Made by a program: the position numbers and the translations under genes
Source: Arthrobacter sp. SLBN-122
Lineage (GTDB): Bacteria; Actinomycetota; Actinomycetes; Actinomycetales; Micrococcaceae
Direction of reading: 5' to 3'
Assembly: GCF_006715165.1 (NCBI RefSeq)
Contig: NZ_VFMS01000001.1
Coordinates: 2,232,001 to 2,296,000, forward strand
DNA: 64,000 nt
Shown here: one piece after another, positions 44,639-52,888 of the stretch
Layout of the letters: each line of letters begins with the position of its first letter
Numbering within the stretch: position 1 is the stretch's first letter
The notes under the pieces: model-generated
What the model was told of the DNA's origin: nothing
The model's database searches: none
Seen by the model: only the letters and a program-made list of their open reading frames with translations

Positions 44639-44683
44639 CCACCACAACAAGCGATCCACGCACACAATTCAAGGAGCACCATC

Positions 44684-45457
44684 ATGACCACCATCCACCG
44701 CACTGCAGTCCTCACCGGAGCCACCTCGGAGCGCGGCATCGGCATCACCACCGCCCGCCGCTACGCCCGTGAAGGCTGGGGCATCGTCATCCTGGACCTC
44801 GACGGCGAGAAGTCAGCCAAGGTTGCGGCCGAAATCGGCAATGAGTTCAACGTCCCCGCCTTCGGCCACGGGATCGACGTCGCCAACGAAGCGTCCGTGA
44901 TCGCTGCCCAGGCCGCCGTCGCCGCGGAGGTGGCAGCCGGCAACCTCCCGCCCGTCGGCGCCCTGGCCAACATCGCCGGCATCACCTCCCCGCTTCCGTT
45001 CCTGGAAACCACCCTTGAGCTGTGGCACAAGGTCATGGACGTCAACGCCACCGGCACCTACCTGGTGACCAAGGCCTTCCTGCCGGACATGATCGAGAAC
45101 GGCTGGGGCCGCATTGTGAACATGTCCTCCGTGTCCGCCCAGCGCGGCGGCGGCGTCTTCGGCAAGGTTCCCTACTCCGCTGCCAAGGCCGCCATCCTGG
45201 GCTTCACCAAGGCCCTGGCGCGCGAGCTGGGCACCACCGGCGTCACCGTCAACGCCATCACCCCGGGGGCCGTGAACACCAACATCCGCGTGGGCAGCAC
45301 CGAAGAGCAGGAGGCCGCTATCAACGCCGGCATCCCGCTGGGCCGCAACGCCACCACGGAAGAAGTGGCCTCCGTGATCACCTTCCTGTCCTCCGAGGAC
45401 TCCGCCTACCTCACCGGCACCACCATCGACATCAACGGCGGCAGCCACATCCACTAG
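44684..45457 (+). CDS. Short-chain dehydrogenase/reductase (sugar-alcohol dehydrogenase-like)
   Basis: A 257-residue SDR. The nucleotide-binding motif is LTGATSERGIGITTARRYAR, with an extra residue in the usual TGxxxGxG spacing, followed by NAG-equivalent NIAGITSP. The catalytic Ser is in NMSSVSAQ, and Tyr/Lys are in VPYSAAKAAILGF. The C-terminus is LTGTTIDINGGSHIH. The ATG at 44684 has AAGGAG eight bases upstream. In this cluster it should oxidise the incoming polyol (for example threitol or erythritol) to a ketose. That role is inferred from the kinase and isomerases that follow. Confidence 0.88.
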   Translation: MTTIHRTAVLTGATSERGIGITTARRYAREGWGIVILDLDGEKSAKVAAEIGNEFNVPAFGHGIDVANEASVIAAQAAVAAEVAAGNLPPVGALANIAGITSPLPFLETTLELWHKVMDVNATGTYLVTKAFLPDMIENGWGRIVNMSSVSAQRGGGVFGKVPYSAAKAAILGFTKALARELGTTGVTVNAITPGAVNTNIRVGSTEEQEAAINAGIPLGRNATTEEVASVITFLSSEDSAYLTGTTIDINGGSHIH

Positions 45458-45500
45458 CAGCCCCCACCTAACCCGCCCCCCCGGAGGCCGGAGAACCACC

Positions 45501-47276
45501 ATGACCAAGATCTTCAACGACCCCTCAGAGTTCGCCGAGGAGGCCCTGGCAGGCTTCTGCGACGTCCACTCCGACCTGGTCCGCCAGGTTCCCGGCGGCG
45601 CCGTCCGCCGCTACCGCCCGGCACAGCCCAAGGTCGCCGTCCTGGCCGGCGGTGGCTCCGGCCACTATCCAGCCTTCGCCGGACTGATCGGAAGCGGCTT
45701 CGCCGACGGGGCGGTGGTGGGCAACATCTTCACCTCACCCTCGGCTCAGCAGGCATATTCGGTGGCGAAGGCAGCCGAATCCGGGGCCGGCGTCGTCTTC
45801 ACCTACGGCAACTACGCCGGCGACGTGATGAACTTCGGGATGGCCAGTGAACGCCTGGCTGCCGAGGGCATTGCCGTGGAGAACGTCCTGGTGACGGATG
45901 ACATCGCCAGCGCCCCGCCGTCGGAATCCGCCAAGCGCCGCGGCATCGCCGGTGACTTCACGGTGTTCAAGGTGATGGGCGCGGCCGCCGAGGATGGCGC
46001 GGACCTGGCCGAGGTGGTCCGCCTGGGCCGCAAGGCCAACAGCCTGACCCGGACCATTGGCAGCGCGTTTGCCGGCTGCACGTTCCCAGGCGCCGAATCG
46101 CCGCTGTTCACCCTTCCCGATGGGCAGATGGGCCTGGGCCTTGGCATCCACGGCGAGCCCGGCCTGCACGACACGGACCTGCCGTCGGCCATGGACCTGG
46201 GCCAGGAACTGGTGGCCCCGGTGCTCGCCGAAACGCCGCCCAATGCCGGCAAGCGGATCGCCGTCATCCTCAACGGGCTCGGCTCCACCAAGCATGAGGA
46301 GCTGTTCGTCCTCTGGGGCGCCGTGGCCCCGCTGCTGCGCGCCGGGGGCTACACGCTGGTCATGCCTGAGGTGGGCGAGCTGGTCACCAGCCTGGACATG
46401 GCCGGCGTCTCGCTGACCGTCACCTGGCTGGACGAGGAACTTGAGCGTCTGTGGACGGCACCGGCGGAAACTCCTGCCTACCGCCGCGGCAATGCGGCCC
46501 GGGAAGCCGGTGCGCTGGGCGCCGAGGAAGCGCCCGACGGCGGTGCCTCCGCTGCGGCATTCGTCGCCACGGATGACTCCCATGGTTACGCCGCCGCCTG
46601 CGTCGCTGCCATCGGAGCCGCCCGCACGTCGCTGCACGACGCCGAGGAACGCCTTGGCCGGATGGACGCCGTTGCCGGGGACGGCGACCACGGCCGCGGC
46701 ATGGTGCGCGGGGTGGATGCAGCCGCGGCAGCAGCGTCGGACGCACTGGAGAAGGGAGCCGGCGCCGGAGATGTGCTGGCCGCCGCCGGCGACGCCTGGG
46801 CGGACAAAGCTGGTGGAACCTCCGGCGTCCTGTGGGGAGCTGGACTGCGCGCCTTTGGTGAAACGCTGGGAAACACGTCCGCGCCTGCGCCCAGTGCCCT
46901 GGCGGCAGCCGTGACAGCGTTCGCGGACCGGATCGTCCAGTTGGGCAAAGCCGAAAAGGGCGACAAGACCATGGTGGACGCCCTGCTGCCCTTTGCCTCC
47001 GCCTTCAGCCGCACGGTGGGGTACGGCGTGGAACCGGGCCAGGCCTGGCAGGACGCCGCACGTGAGGCGGCCGCCGCGGCGGAAGCCACCGCGGACCTCC
47101 TTCCCCGCAAGGGCCGGGCCCGCCCCCTTGCAGAGAAGAGCCTGGGCACGGCGGACCCACGTGCCACATCGCTGGCGATGGTCTTCGCCGTCATGGGGCC
47201 GCATTTCACCGCCACCGCTGCTGGGAGCGGCGATGGCACACTGCCCGCCGCTGCACCGGCAGGAGCAAAGCAATGA
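45501..47276 (+). CDS. Fused DhaK-DhaL ketose kinase (dihydroxyacetone/tetrulose kinase)
   Basis: A 591-residue ATP-dependent kinase. The DhaK domain (residues ~1-330) contains VAVLAGGGSGHYPAFAGLIG and the substrate-binding His near residue 216 in GLGIHGEPGLHD. The DhaL ATP domain (~residues 375-570) contains AVAGDGDHGRGMVRGVDAAA and WADKAGGTSGVLWGAGL. Such fused enzymes phosphorylate dihydroxyacetone and, in several characterised pathways, erythrulose or apulose. It is the third gene of the rightward arm; its stop overlaps the rpiB start. Substrate identity is inferred. Confidence 0.9.
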   Translation: MTKIFNDPSEFAEEALAGFCDVHSDLVRQVPGGAVRRYRPAQPKVAVLAGGGSGHYPAFAGLIGSGFADGAVVGNIFTSPSAQQAYSVAKAAESGAGVVFTYGNYAGDVMNFGMASERLAAEGIAVENVLVTDDIASAPPSESAKRRGIAGDFTVFKVMGAAAEDGADLAEVVRLGRKANSLTRTIGSAFAGCTFPGAESPLFTLPDGQMGLGLGIHGEPGLHDTDLPSAMDLGQELVAPVLAETPPNAGKRIAVILNGLGSTKHEELFVLWGAVAPLLRAGGYTLVMPEVGELVTSLDMAGVSLTVTWLDEELERLWTAPAETPAYRRGNAAREAGALGAEEAPDGGASAAAFVATDDSHGYAAACVAAIGAARTSLHDAEERLGRMDAVAGDGDHGRGMVRGVDAAAAAASDALEKGAGAGDVLAAAGDAWADKAGGTSGVLWGAGLRAFGETLGNTSAPAPSALAAAVTAFADRIVQLGKAEKGDKTMVDALLPFASAFSRTVGYGVEPGQAWQDAAREAAAAAEATADLLPRKGRARPLAEKSLGTADPRATSLAMVFAVMGPHFTATAAGSGDGTLPAAAPAGAKQ

Positions 47277-47764
47277 CAACGGAAGGACACACCATGGGGC
47301 TGCGGCTCATTGTCGGCGCCGACGAGGCCGGCGTGGACTACAAGGACAAGGTGCTGGCGGACCTGCGGCAGGATCGGCGCGTCAGCGAAGTCATCGACAT
47401 TGGGGTCAACCGAAGTGACGCCCCGGACGACTTCACGAGGCCCTACCCGTACGTGGGCATCACGGCCGGGGAGATGATCCGGGACGGCGCCGCCGACCGG
47501 GCCATCCTCTTCTGCGGCACCGGAATCGGCGTGGCCATCGCCGCGAACAAGGTGGACGGCATCCGGGCCACCCCTGCCCACGACTCCTTCTCCGTGGAGC
47601 GTTCCATCCTGTCCAACGACTGCCAGGTACTCACCATGGGCCAGCGGGTGGTGGGCATCGAACTCGCCCGGCGGCTCGCAAAGGAATGGATCGGCTACTC
47701 GTTCGATCCGTCGTCGGCCTCTGCCGGCAAGGTGAAGGTCCTCACCGACTTCGAAGGCTGCTAG
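47273..47764 (+). CDS. RpiB/LacAB-family sugar-phosphate isomerase
   Basis: A 163-residue isomerase of the RpiB fold. The N-terminus LIVGADEAGVDYKDKVLADL and the active-site CGTGIGVAIAANKVDGIRAT segment (with catalytic Cys) are clear. RpiB homologues in tetritol pathways convert D-erythrulose 4-phosphate to D-erythrose 4-phosphate, which would suit the transketolase pair here. The ATG at 47273 overlaps the kinase stop and has AGGAG upstream. A second start at 47294 with AAGGA is also plausible and gives the more standard N-terminus. Confidence 0.88.
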   Translation: MTTEGHTMGLRLIVGADEAGVDYKDKVLADLRQDRRVSEVIDIGVNRSDAPDDFTRPYPYVGITAGEMIRDGAADRAILFCGTGIGVAIAANKVDGIRATPAHDSFSVERSILSNDCQVLTMGQRVVGIELARRLAKEWIGYSFDPSSASAGKVKVLTDFEGC

Positions 47765-47787
47765 CACCCGGCCGCAAAGGGGGAACC

Positions 47788-48057
47788 ATGAAGCCGTACC
47801 CCTCCCGTGACTGGAGCCGCCTGATCGGGGTTCCCGTGGAGATCCGGAAAGACTTCCAGGTTGTCCGGACCGGCGTGGTGGACGACGCCATGCGGGATCC
47901 GGCGGTCCTGTGGCTCGCGGCCGACTCCGAAGCCGGAAGGGCATTGTTTACCGCCGCCGAAGGCTACGAGGCATGGATCCGTCCGCAGGAGCTGGGCGGG
48001 AAACTGTGCTTCAAAATGGCTGCCGCCCGGCGCCGGGGTACTCCTAGACTTGGGTGA
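47788..48057 (+). CDS. Small protein of unknown function at the end of the sugar cluster
   Basis: An 89-residue basic/aromatic soluble protein that I do not recognise: MKPYPSRDWSRLIGVPVEIR, a hydrophobic middle (DPAVLWLAADSEAG) and WIRPQELGGKLCFKMAAARR. The ATG at 47788 follows GGGGGAACC. It lies 23 bases after rpiB on the same strand and probably belongs to its transcript. It overlaps the next gene by one base at 48057. It could be an accessory of the cluster or unrelated. Confidence 0.6.
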   Translation: MKPYPSRDWSRLIGVPVEIRKDFQVVRTGVVDDAMRDPAVLWLAADSEAGRALFTAAEGYEAWIRPQELGGKLCFKMAAARRRGTPRLG

Positions 48058-48497
48058 TGATCACAGTCACCGGAAGTGTGGAAACCAACCTGTCCGCGGA
48101 GAAGGCCTTTGCCTTCATGAGTGAGTTTGAGAACACCAGCAAGTGGGACCCCAACACCCCCGTCATGGACAAGCTCACCCCGGGCCCGGTGGCCGTGGGG
48201 CACAAGTACCATGCGGAGTCCGAGTTCCGTGGAAAGCGCCAGACCCTGGTTTACGAGGTCATCGAGCTGACGGACAACCACATCAAGCTGCGCGGCGAGA
48301 ACAAGACCGTGACGGCCTTCGATTCGATCGACGTCAGCCCCAACGGGACCGGATCGGTGGTGAAGTACACGGCCGAGTTCAGCATCAACGGGCCGGCCAA
48401 GATCATCCAGCCGCTGCTGAAGCCTGCCTTCATGTCGCTCCGGGATCCGGCACTGAACGGGATCCGCGACACGCTTAACTCGCTGGCAGCAGCCTGA
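48057..48497 (+). CDS. SRPBCC-superfamily (polyketide-cyclase-like) protein
   Basis: A 146-residue START/SRPBCC-fold protein: MITVTGSVETNLSAEKAFAF, YEVIELTDNHIKLRGENKTV and a C-terminal long helix ALNGIRDTLNSLAAA. These proteins bind hydrophobic ligands; function here is unknown. It starts at ATG 48057 within the stop of the previous small gene. Its end overlaps the end of the convergent carboxylesterase gene by 23 bases. Confidence 0.82.
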   Translation: MITVTGSVETNLSAEKAFAFMSEFENTSKWDPNTPVMDKLTPGPVAVGHKYHAESEFRGKRQTLVYEVIELTDNHIKLRGENKTVTAFDSIDVSPNGTGSVVKYTAEFSINGPAKIIQPLLKPAFMSLRDPALNGIRDTLNSLAAA

Positions 48498-50019
48498 CGG
48501 CTTCGAAGAACTCCCGGACCTCCTGCCGGGGGTCGGCTTCCAGCCGGGACTCGCCGTCGAGCATCATGGTGGTGCGCTGCGGTCCGTACTCCGGCCACGC
48601 GAGGTGTTCGGTGCCAGGGGTTCCCGTACCTGCGAACGCCGCCCACGCCCGGCTCATGGCATCGCTGAGCGGCTGGGGCGCCTTGCCCCGGGTGAGGAAG
48701 GCCGCTTCCGGCGTGTCCAGGTGCCGGAAGACGAAGGGGATGTCCAGGGCGTGGCAGGCCCCCAGCTTCCCGCCCATCGCCGGGCTGCGCCACGTGAACA
48801 AGTACGCGAAGTTCTTTCCGCCGGCAGCCTCCCGGCGGGCGGCCAGCAGGCGGTTGCTGGGCTGGCGGTAGAGGGAATCGGCGATGGCCGCTTCCAGGAG
48901 TTCCTTGCCTGCCGGTGCCGTGCCCAGCAGCCGGGTGAGTGCCTCCGCATAGCCATGGGCAGCCTCAGGCGGGACCCCTGCGCCGGACAGCACCGCGGCG
49001 GCGCGCGCAGGATAGTCCGGGTCAGCTGCGGAGGCCGGGCGCATTTCGACGGCGAATGAGCCCTCGTTCAGGTTGGTGCCGATCAGCAGGTCCACGCCGC
49101 GGTTGGTCCCGTTGTGGACGGCGTCCAGCGGTGGCACCGGCAGCGACGGCGTGCCCACCGTGGGCTGGAACGGCAGCGGAACCGCGAACGACTCCACAGC
49201 GGCACGCCTCTCCAGGGCGGCCTGGGCTTTCAGCAGCCGCTCCACCGGGAGGGTCAGCAGTTCCTTTGCCGAGGAGCCGTCCAAGCCGCACAGTTCAAGG
49301 AATGCGGCCGTGATCCGCGCAGACTCCTCCGGCCGGCGGTAGCGTTCGGCCGTACCGCTTTGCATGATGGCCCGGCGGAAGAGCCCTTCCGACGCCGGCA
49401 TGCCCAGCAGGGTGCCGATGGCTGCGGCGCCGGCGGACTCGCCGAAGATGGTCACGTTGTGGGGGTCGCCGCCGAAGGCGCCGATGTTGCGGCGGACCCA
49501 GCGCAGGGCCGCCAGCTGGTCCAGCAGGGCAAGGTTGGACGAGTCCCCGTAATCCGGCCCCAACAGGTCCGCCAGGTGCAGGAAACCCAGCGCGCCCAGG
49601 CGGTAGTTGACGGACACCAGCACCACGCCCGCCGCAGCGGCGAGCCGGGCGCCGTCGTACATTGCATCACTGTTGGCGCCCATCAGGTACGCGCCGCCAT
49701 GGATCCATACCATCACCGGCCTGGCCGGCCCATCCGTCCCGGGCGTCCAGACGTTCAGGTTGAGGCAGCCCTCTTCGCTCCAGGAGCGCGGCATGGAGCC
49801 GGGGGGTGCATGGGATTCGGGGTTCTGGGGCGCGGCCTGGCCGGGGACGGTGCAATCGAGCACGCCGGTCCAGGGCACCACCGGTACCGGCGGCCGGAAG
49901 CGGTTGGCTCCCGACGGCGGTGCCGCGTAGGGGATGCCAAGGAACCGTTGGACCGTGGTCCCGGCAGTCTCGACGGAATTGCCGCGGACGGATCCGCCCG
50001 GGGTGGAGAGGCGCGTCAT
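48475..50019 (-). CDS. Type-B carboxylesterase
   Basis: A 514-residue alpha/beta-hydrolase of the carboxylesterase/para-nitrobenzyl esterase family. The oxyanion hole is in VMVWIHGGAYLMG, the nucleophile Ser195 is in VTIFGESAGAAA, the acid is likely in GTNLNEGSFAVE and the His in GACHALDIPFVF. The SEEGCLNLNVWTP motif is a family hallmark. The ATG at 50019 is chosen; the frame to 50223 adds 68 residues without family similarity. No signal peptide. Substrate unknown. Divergent from the ANTAR gene. Confidence 0.92.
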   Translation of the reverse strand: MTRLSTPGGSVRGNSVETAGTTVQRFLGIPYAAPPSGANRFRPPVPVVPWTGVLDCTVPGQAAPQNPESHAPPGSMPRSWSEEGCLNLNVWTPGTDGPARPVMVWIHGGAYLMGANSDAMYDGARLAAAAGVVLVSVNYRLGALGFLHLADLLGPDYGDSSNLALLDQLAALRWVRRNIGAFGGDPHNVTIFGESAGAAAIGTLLGMPASEGLFRRAIMQSGTAERYRRPEESARITAAFLELCGLDGSSAKELLTLPVERLLKAQAALERRAAVESFAVPLPFQPTVGTPSLPVPPLDAVHNGTNRGVDLLIGTNLNEGSFAVEMRPASAADPDYPARAAAVLSGAGVPPEAAHGYAEALTRLLGTAPAGKELLEAAIADSLYRQPSNRLLAARREAAGGKNFAYLFTWRSPAMGGKLGACHALDIPFVFRHLDTPEAAFLTRGKAPQPLSDAMSRAWAAFAGTGTPGTEHLAWPEYGPQRTTMMLDGESRLEADPRQEVREFFEAVRLLPAS

Positions 50020-50122
50020 GGTTGACAGGTTACGACACGGTCGCAGGTAGGCTGGCATCACCGTTCGGCAGTGGGCGGCCACGGTGGTGTGGCTTTTAAC
50101 TAATGCCCGGGAGGTAAGACGC

Positions 50123-50875
50123 GTGCTCAACGCCGGCGTCCCTGAAAACGAGGACTTCGCAGACGTTGCCCTGCATATCCAGGAGTCATTCCTGCAGAAC
50201 CCCGAGGTTGAGGCTTTCCTCAAGGACCTCGCGGCCTACGCGGCGGCCAGGATTGGCGGGCAGGGGCACATATGCTCGTGTGAGATCGTGGTGCTGCGGC
50301 CCAAGAAACCCGCGGCGAGTGCCGGCAGCAACTGCAGTTCACGGCTCCTCTCGCAGCTGGAATCCAGGTTTGGCGATGGTCCTGGCACCACGGCCATGCG
50401 GACGGCAAAGACAGTGCTGGTTCCCGACCTCCGGCGGGAAGAGCGCTGGCCGGAGTACGTCCAGGCCGTCAAGCAACAGGGTTTCCGCTCGGTGCTGAGC
50501 ATCCCCGCATCGCTGGAGGGGGATTCGCAGGGCGTGCTCACGTTCCACTGCTCGGAGCCCCTCTCCTTTGGCAGCCAGGGTATCGGTGCCGCGGAAGCGT
50601 TCGTCCGGCAGGCCTCGAAAGGCCTGACGCTTGCCCTGCGGATGCTGAAGCTGGAAGAGACCAAGGACGGCATGAGCGCCGCCATGCAGACGCGCACGGT
50701 GATCGACCTGGCAACCGGAGCCATCATGGCGCAGAACCGGTGCAGCCAAGCGGTGGCGTTCAAGCTGCTCCGGGACGCGTCCAGCACCCGGAACATGAAA
50801 CTCCGGGACGTTGCGGCGGCCGTTGTGGCATCAGTAGCCGGAGCATCGGACACCTTCACCTACTTCGACGAGTAA
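50123..50875 (+). CDS. GAF-ANTAR transcription antitermination regulator
   Basis: A 250-residue protein with an N-terminal GAF sensor domain (residues ~20-175: FLKDLAAYAAARIGGQGHIC; VKQQGFRSVLSIPASLEGDS) and a C-terminal ANTAR RNA-binding domain (QTRTVIDLATGAIMAQNRCS and FKLLRDASSTRNMKLRDVAA). The start is GTG at 50123 with GGGAGG about eight bases upstream; the ATG at 50084 lacks this. It resembles the ANTAR protein at 27.4 kb in the MAQNRC core. Its end overlaps the convergent small gene. Confidence 0.88.
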   Translation: MLNAGVPENEDFADVALHIQESFLQNPEVEAFLKDLAAYAAARIGGQGHICSCEIVVLRPKKPAASAGSNCSSRLLSQLESRFGDGPGTTAMRTAKTVLVPDLRREERWPEYVQAVKQQGFRSVLSIPASLEGDSQGVLTFHCSEPLSFGSQGIGAAEAFVRQASKGLTLALRMLKLEETKDGMSAAMQTRTVIDLATGAIMAQNRCSQAVAFKLLRDASSTRNMKLRDVAAAVVASVAGASDTFTYFDE

Positions 50876-51180
50876 GGATCTTTCCGCTCCGGGTCCTTTT
50901 GCTTCGGGTCATGCCGTTCCGGCTGAGGTGTGGAAAGGGCAGAAGTGCTGAGGGGAGCCCGCAGCGGCAGGCCTTCAGCCGCACAATGTTCATTGACAGC
51001 CAGCGAGAGCGCGTCACGTTCTTTGGCTGAAAGGTGGGCCTGGCCCGAGCAATAGTCCCGGATGACGTGTTCCGGGGCGTCCCCGCCCAGCCCGACGAAC
51101 TCCAGCCACAGCTGTGCCAGGTCCAGCCGGTATTCCCTGATGACAGCACCGGTGAGGGCCTGCTGGTCCACGGCATCCAT
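50860..51180 (-). CDS. Small protein of unknown function, convergent with the ANTAR gene
   Basis: A 106-residue protein: MDAVDQQALTGAVIREYRLD, LAQLWLEFVGLGGDAPEHVI and SAKERDALSLAVNEHCAAEG are helical and look genuinely coding. The last ~25 residues are a charged, Lys/Pro/Asp-rich tail (PERHDPKQKDPERKD). The ATG at 51180 follows AAGGACGGG. It overlaps the ANTAR gene end by 16 bases. I do not recognise the family. Confidence 0.6.
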   Translation of the reverse strand: MDAVDQQALTGAVIREYRLDLAQLWLEFVGLGGDAPEHVIRDYCSGQAHLSAKERDALSLAVNEHCAAEGLPLRAPLSTSALSTPQPERHDPKQKDPERKDPYSSK

Positions 51181-51375
51181 TGCCCGTCCTTGCCTTGGTT
51201 GCAGTACTACGGTGGGGATTCGGAACCTCTGGCATGGTGGATGGGCAGGGATTCAAAAGTTTCCGACGGGAATGGCGGATGCCCGCCGGGGACCTTCGCC
51301 CCTAGGCTTACACCTCCTGGAGGAGGTCCACTGAAGTGTTTGGAGCAGGCGGATCGAACCAGGAAAAGGAATACC

Positions 51376-51813
51376 GTGGCCGGTAATGGAAGCTTTAGGA
51401 TCGTGGTGGGCGTGGACGGTTCCGAGCAGTCCCGGGCAGCCATGGACTGGGCGATCGAGGAGTCCAGGCTCCGCAAGGGCGCGGTCCAGGCGGTGACGGC
51501 CTGGAGCTTTCCCTACGTCAGTGATGCACAGGGCACCGCCTGGGACTATGAGATCTTCCAAAAGGACGCGCAGGCCATCCTTGAGGCGGAGCTGGAACGC
51601 GTCAAGGACCAGGGCGTTCCCATCACGGGAAAGATCGTGGAGGGCAACCCGGCGGCCGCACTCATTGACGCTTCCCATGACGCGGACCTGGTGGCAGTCG
51701 GCTCGCGCGGCCATGGTGGATTCACCGGAATGCTGCTCGGTTCCGTCTCCCACCAGACCATCCACCACGCGCACTGCCCGGTGCTGGTGATCCGCGAACC
51801 TGCCGCCGACTAG
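51376..51813 (+). CDS. Universal stress protein (UspA family)
   Basis: A 145-residue UspA-fold protein. The N-terminal strand and helix are FRIVVGVDGSEQSRAAMDWA, and the ATP-binding signature is GSRGHGGFTGMLLGSVSHQT, the complete G-2x-G-9x-G(S/T) type. It ends with the PVLVIRE strand. The start is GTG at 51376 with AAAAGGA upstream; the long upstream frame to 51034 is unsupported. Its stop overlaps the convergent methyltransferase-like gene by four bases. Confidence 0.9.
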   Translation: MAGNGSFRIVVGVDGSEQSRAAMDWAIEESRLRKGAVQAVTAWSFPYVSDAQGTAWDYEIFQKDAQAILEAELERVKDQGVPITGKIVEGNPAAALIDASHDADLVAVGSRGHGGFTGMLLGSVSHQTIHHAHCPVLVIREPAAD

Positions 51814-52760
51814 GCCGTCCGGCGGGTTCCGGGAACTCTGGGGACCCAACAACGGACCGTCCGCCGGTATTGCTGGAAGTCGTCGCCGAACCGCTCCGAC
51901 AGGTCTGCTTCCTCGAGGGGCCGTACGGCGTAGTTCCATACCAGTGAGCCGAGGACCGCGTAGCCGACGACGAGCCACGACTGGAGGATCAGGCCCACGG
52001 CGGCTCCCTGGGTAATGCCCGCCACAGCCATGGGATTGCGGATCCAGCGGTAGGGCCCGGCGATGACCAGCCGGTTGGGCATCGCGGAGGGCAGCGGCGT
52101 CCCATCACCCAGCGTTGACATCACTGCCGCCGACCAGATCCCCAGCGCGCTGGCCAGGACAAGGATGGCTATACCCGCGGGTACCGCAACCGGGGGAAGC
52201 TCAAGGGCGAGGCCCCAACGCTGTTCGAGGAAGGCCAGGCAGGGCGGAACCAACCCCAGGAAGAAGCCCCAAAAGACGATGAGCTGCCCGAACGTCGCGG
52301 CCATGTGGAATTCTGGGCTTCGGCGGCTGCGGGCCGGCCGGAAAGCGAAGGGACCCCGGATGATCCACTCTGTGGGTATGCGCCCCAGCAAGAGGACGCA
52401 GAGCGCGGCAACTGAACCCGCCGCCGCGGCTCCCATCGCCAGTACGCCCAGCCCCGCTTGGGTTGTGACGGTTGCGTAGGTTGCCAGCGCGACGGCAACG
52501 GCAACAGTCCACCCGGCGCTAACGACGGCGGCAATGTTGCCGAAGGAGGTCCGGCCGAAGGCGGCTGCGGCTGCCGAGGCCATGACAAACAGGGGTATGT
52601 CGAAGGCGGCAACGAGGAGGGGGTCCAGATCCCCGAGCGTGGCCCGGCGTACCGGCGGCGAGAGGAAGACGGAGATCCACCAGAGGCAGCCGGTGACCGC
52701 CTGCACGGCAAAGTAGGCCATTCCCCACTGCACCAAGCTCCAAATGAACAGGCGCGGCAC
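51810..52760 (-). CDS. Isoprenylcysteine carboxyl methyltransferase-like membrane protein
   Basis: A 316-residue membrane protein with about seven hydrophobic helices. The C-terminal ~120 residues carry the ICMT/PEMT-like signature: RLVIAGPYRWIRNPMAVAGI and VWNYAVRPLEEADLSERFGD followed by FQQYRRTVRCWVPRVP. This binds S-adenosylmethionine in relatives. The substrate in bacteria is generally unknown. The GTG at 52760 with GGGGGGATCT upstream is preferred; the frame to 53030 reads 90 Pro/Gly-rich residues across a terminator hairpin. Confidence 0.75.
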   Translation of the reverse strand: MPRLFIWSLVQWGMAYFAVQAVTGCLWWISVFLSPPVRRATLGDLDPLLVAAFDIPLFVMASAAAAAFGRTSFGNIAAVVSAGWTVAVAVALATYATVTTQAGLGVLAMGAAAAGSVAALCVLLLGRIPTEWIIRGPFAFRPARSRRSPEFHMAATFGQLIVFWGFFLGLVPPCLAFLEQRWGLALELPPVAVPAGIAILVLASALGIWSAAVMSTLGDGTPLPSAMPNRLVIAGPYRWIRNPMAVAGITQGAAVGLILQSWLVVGYAVLGSLVWNYAVRPLEEADLSERFGDDFQQYRRTVRCWVPRVPGTRRTA

Positions 52761-52841
52761 AGATCCCCCCGAATCTTCTGGTGCCGCGAAAGGTTGCGGC
52801 GCGTCCCAGCCTAGCCAATGCGGTCCCGGTCCCCGTAAACC

Positions 52842-52882
52842 GTCAGTGGCCCGGACTCCGCAGGGAAGTCCGGGCCACTGAC
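52842..52882 (-). terminator. Terminator after the beta-glucosidase gene
   Basis: GTCAGTGGCCCGGACT (52842-52857) and its exact complement (52867-52882) form a 16-base stem with a nine-base loop. It lies just past the GH1 stop on the minus strand. It is followed there by GGTTTACGG, a poor U-tract, so efficiency is uncertain. Confidence 0.75.
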
Positions 52883-52888
52883 TGTTCC

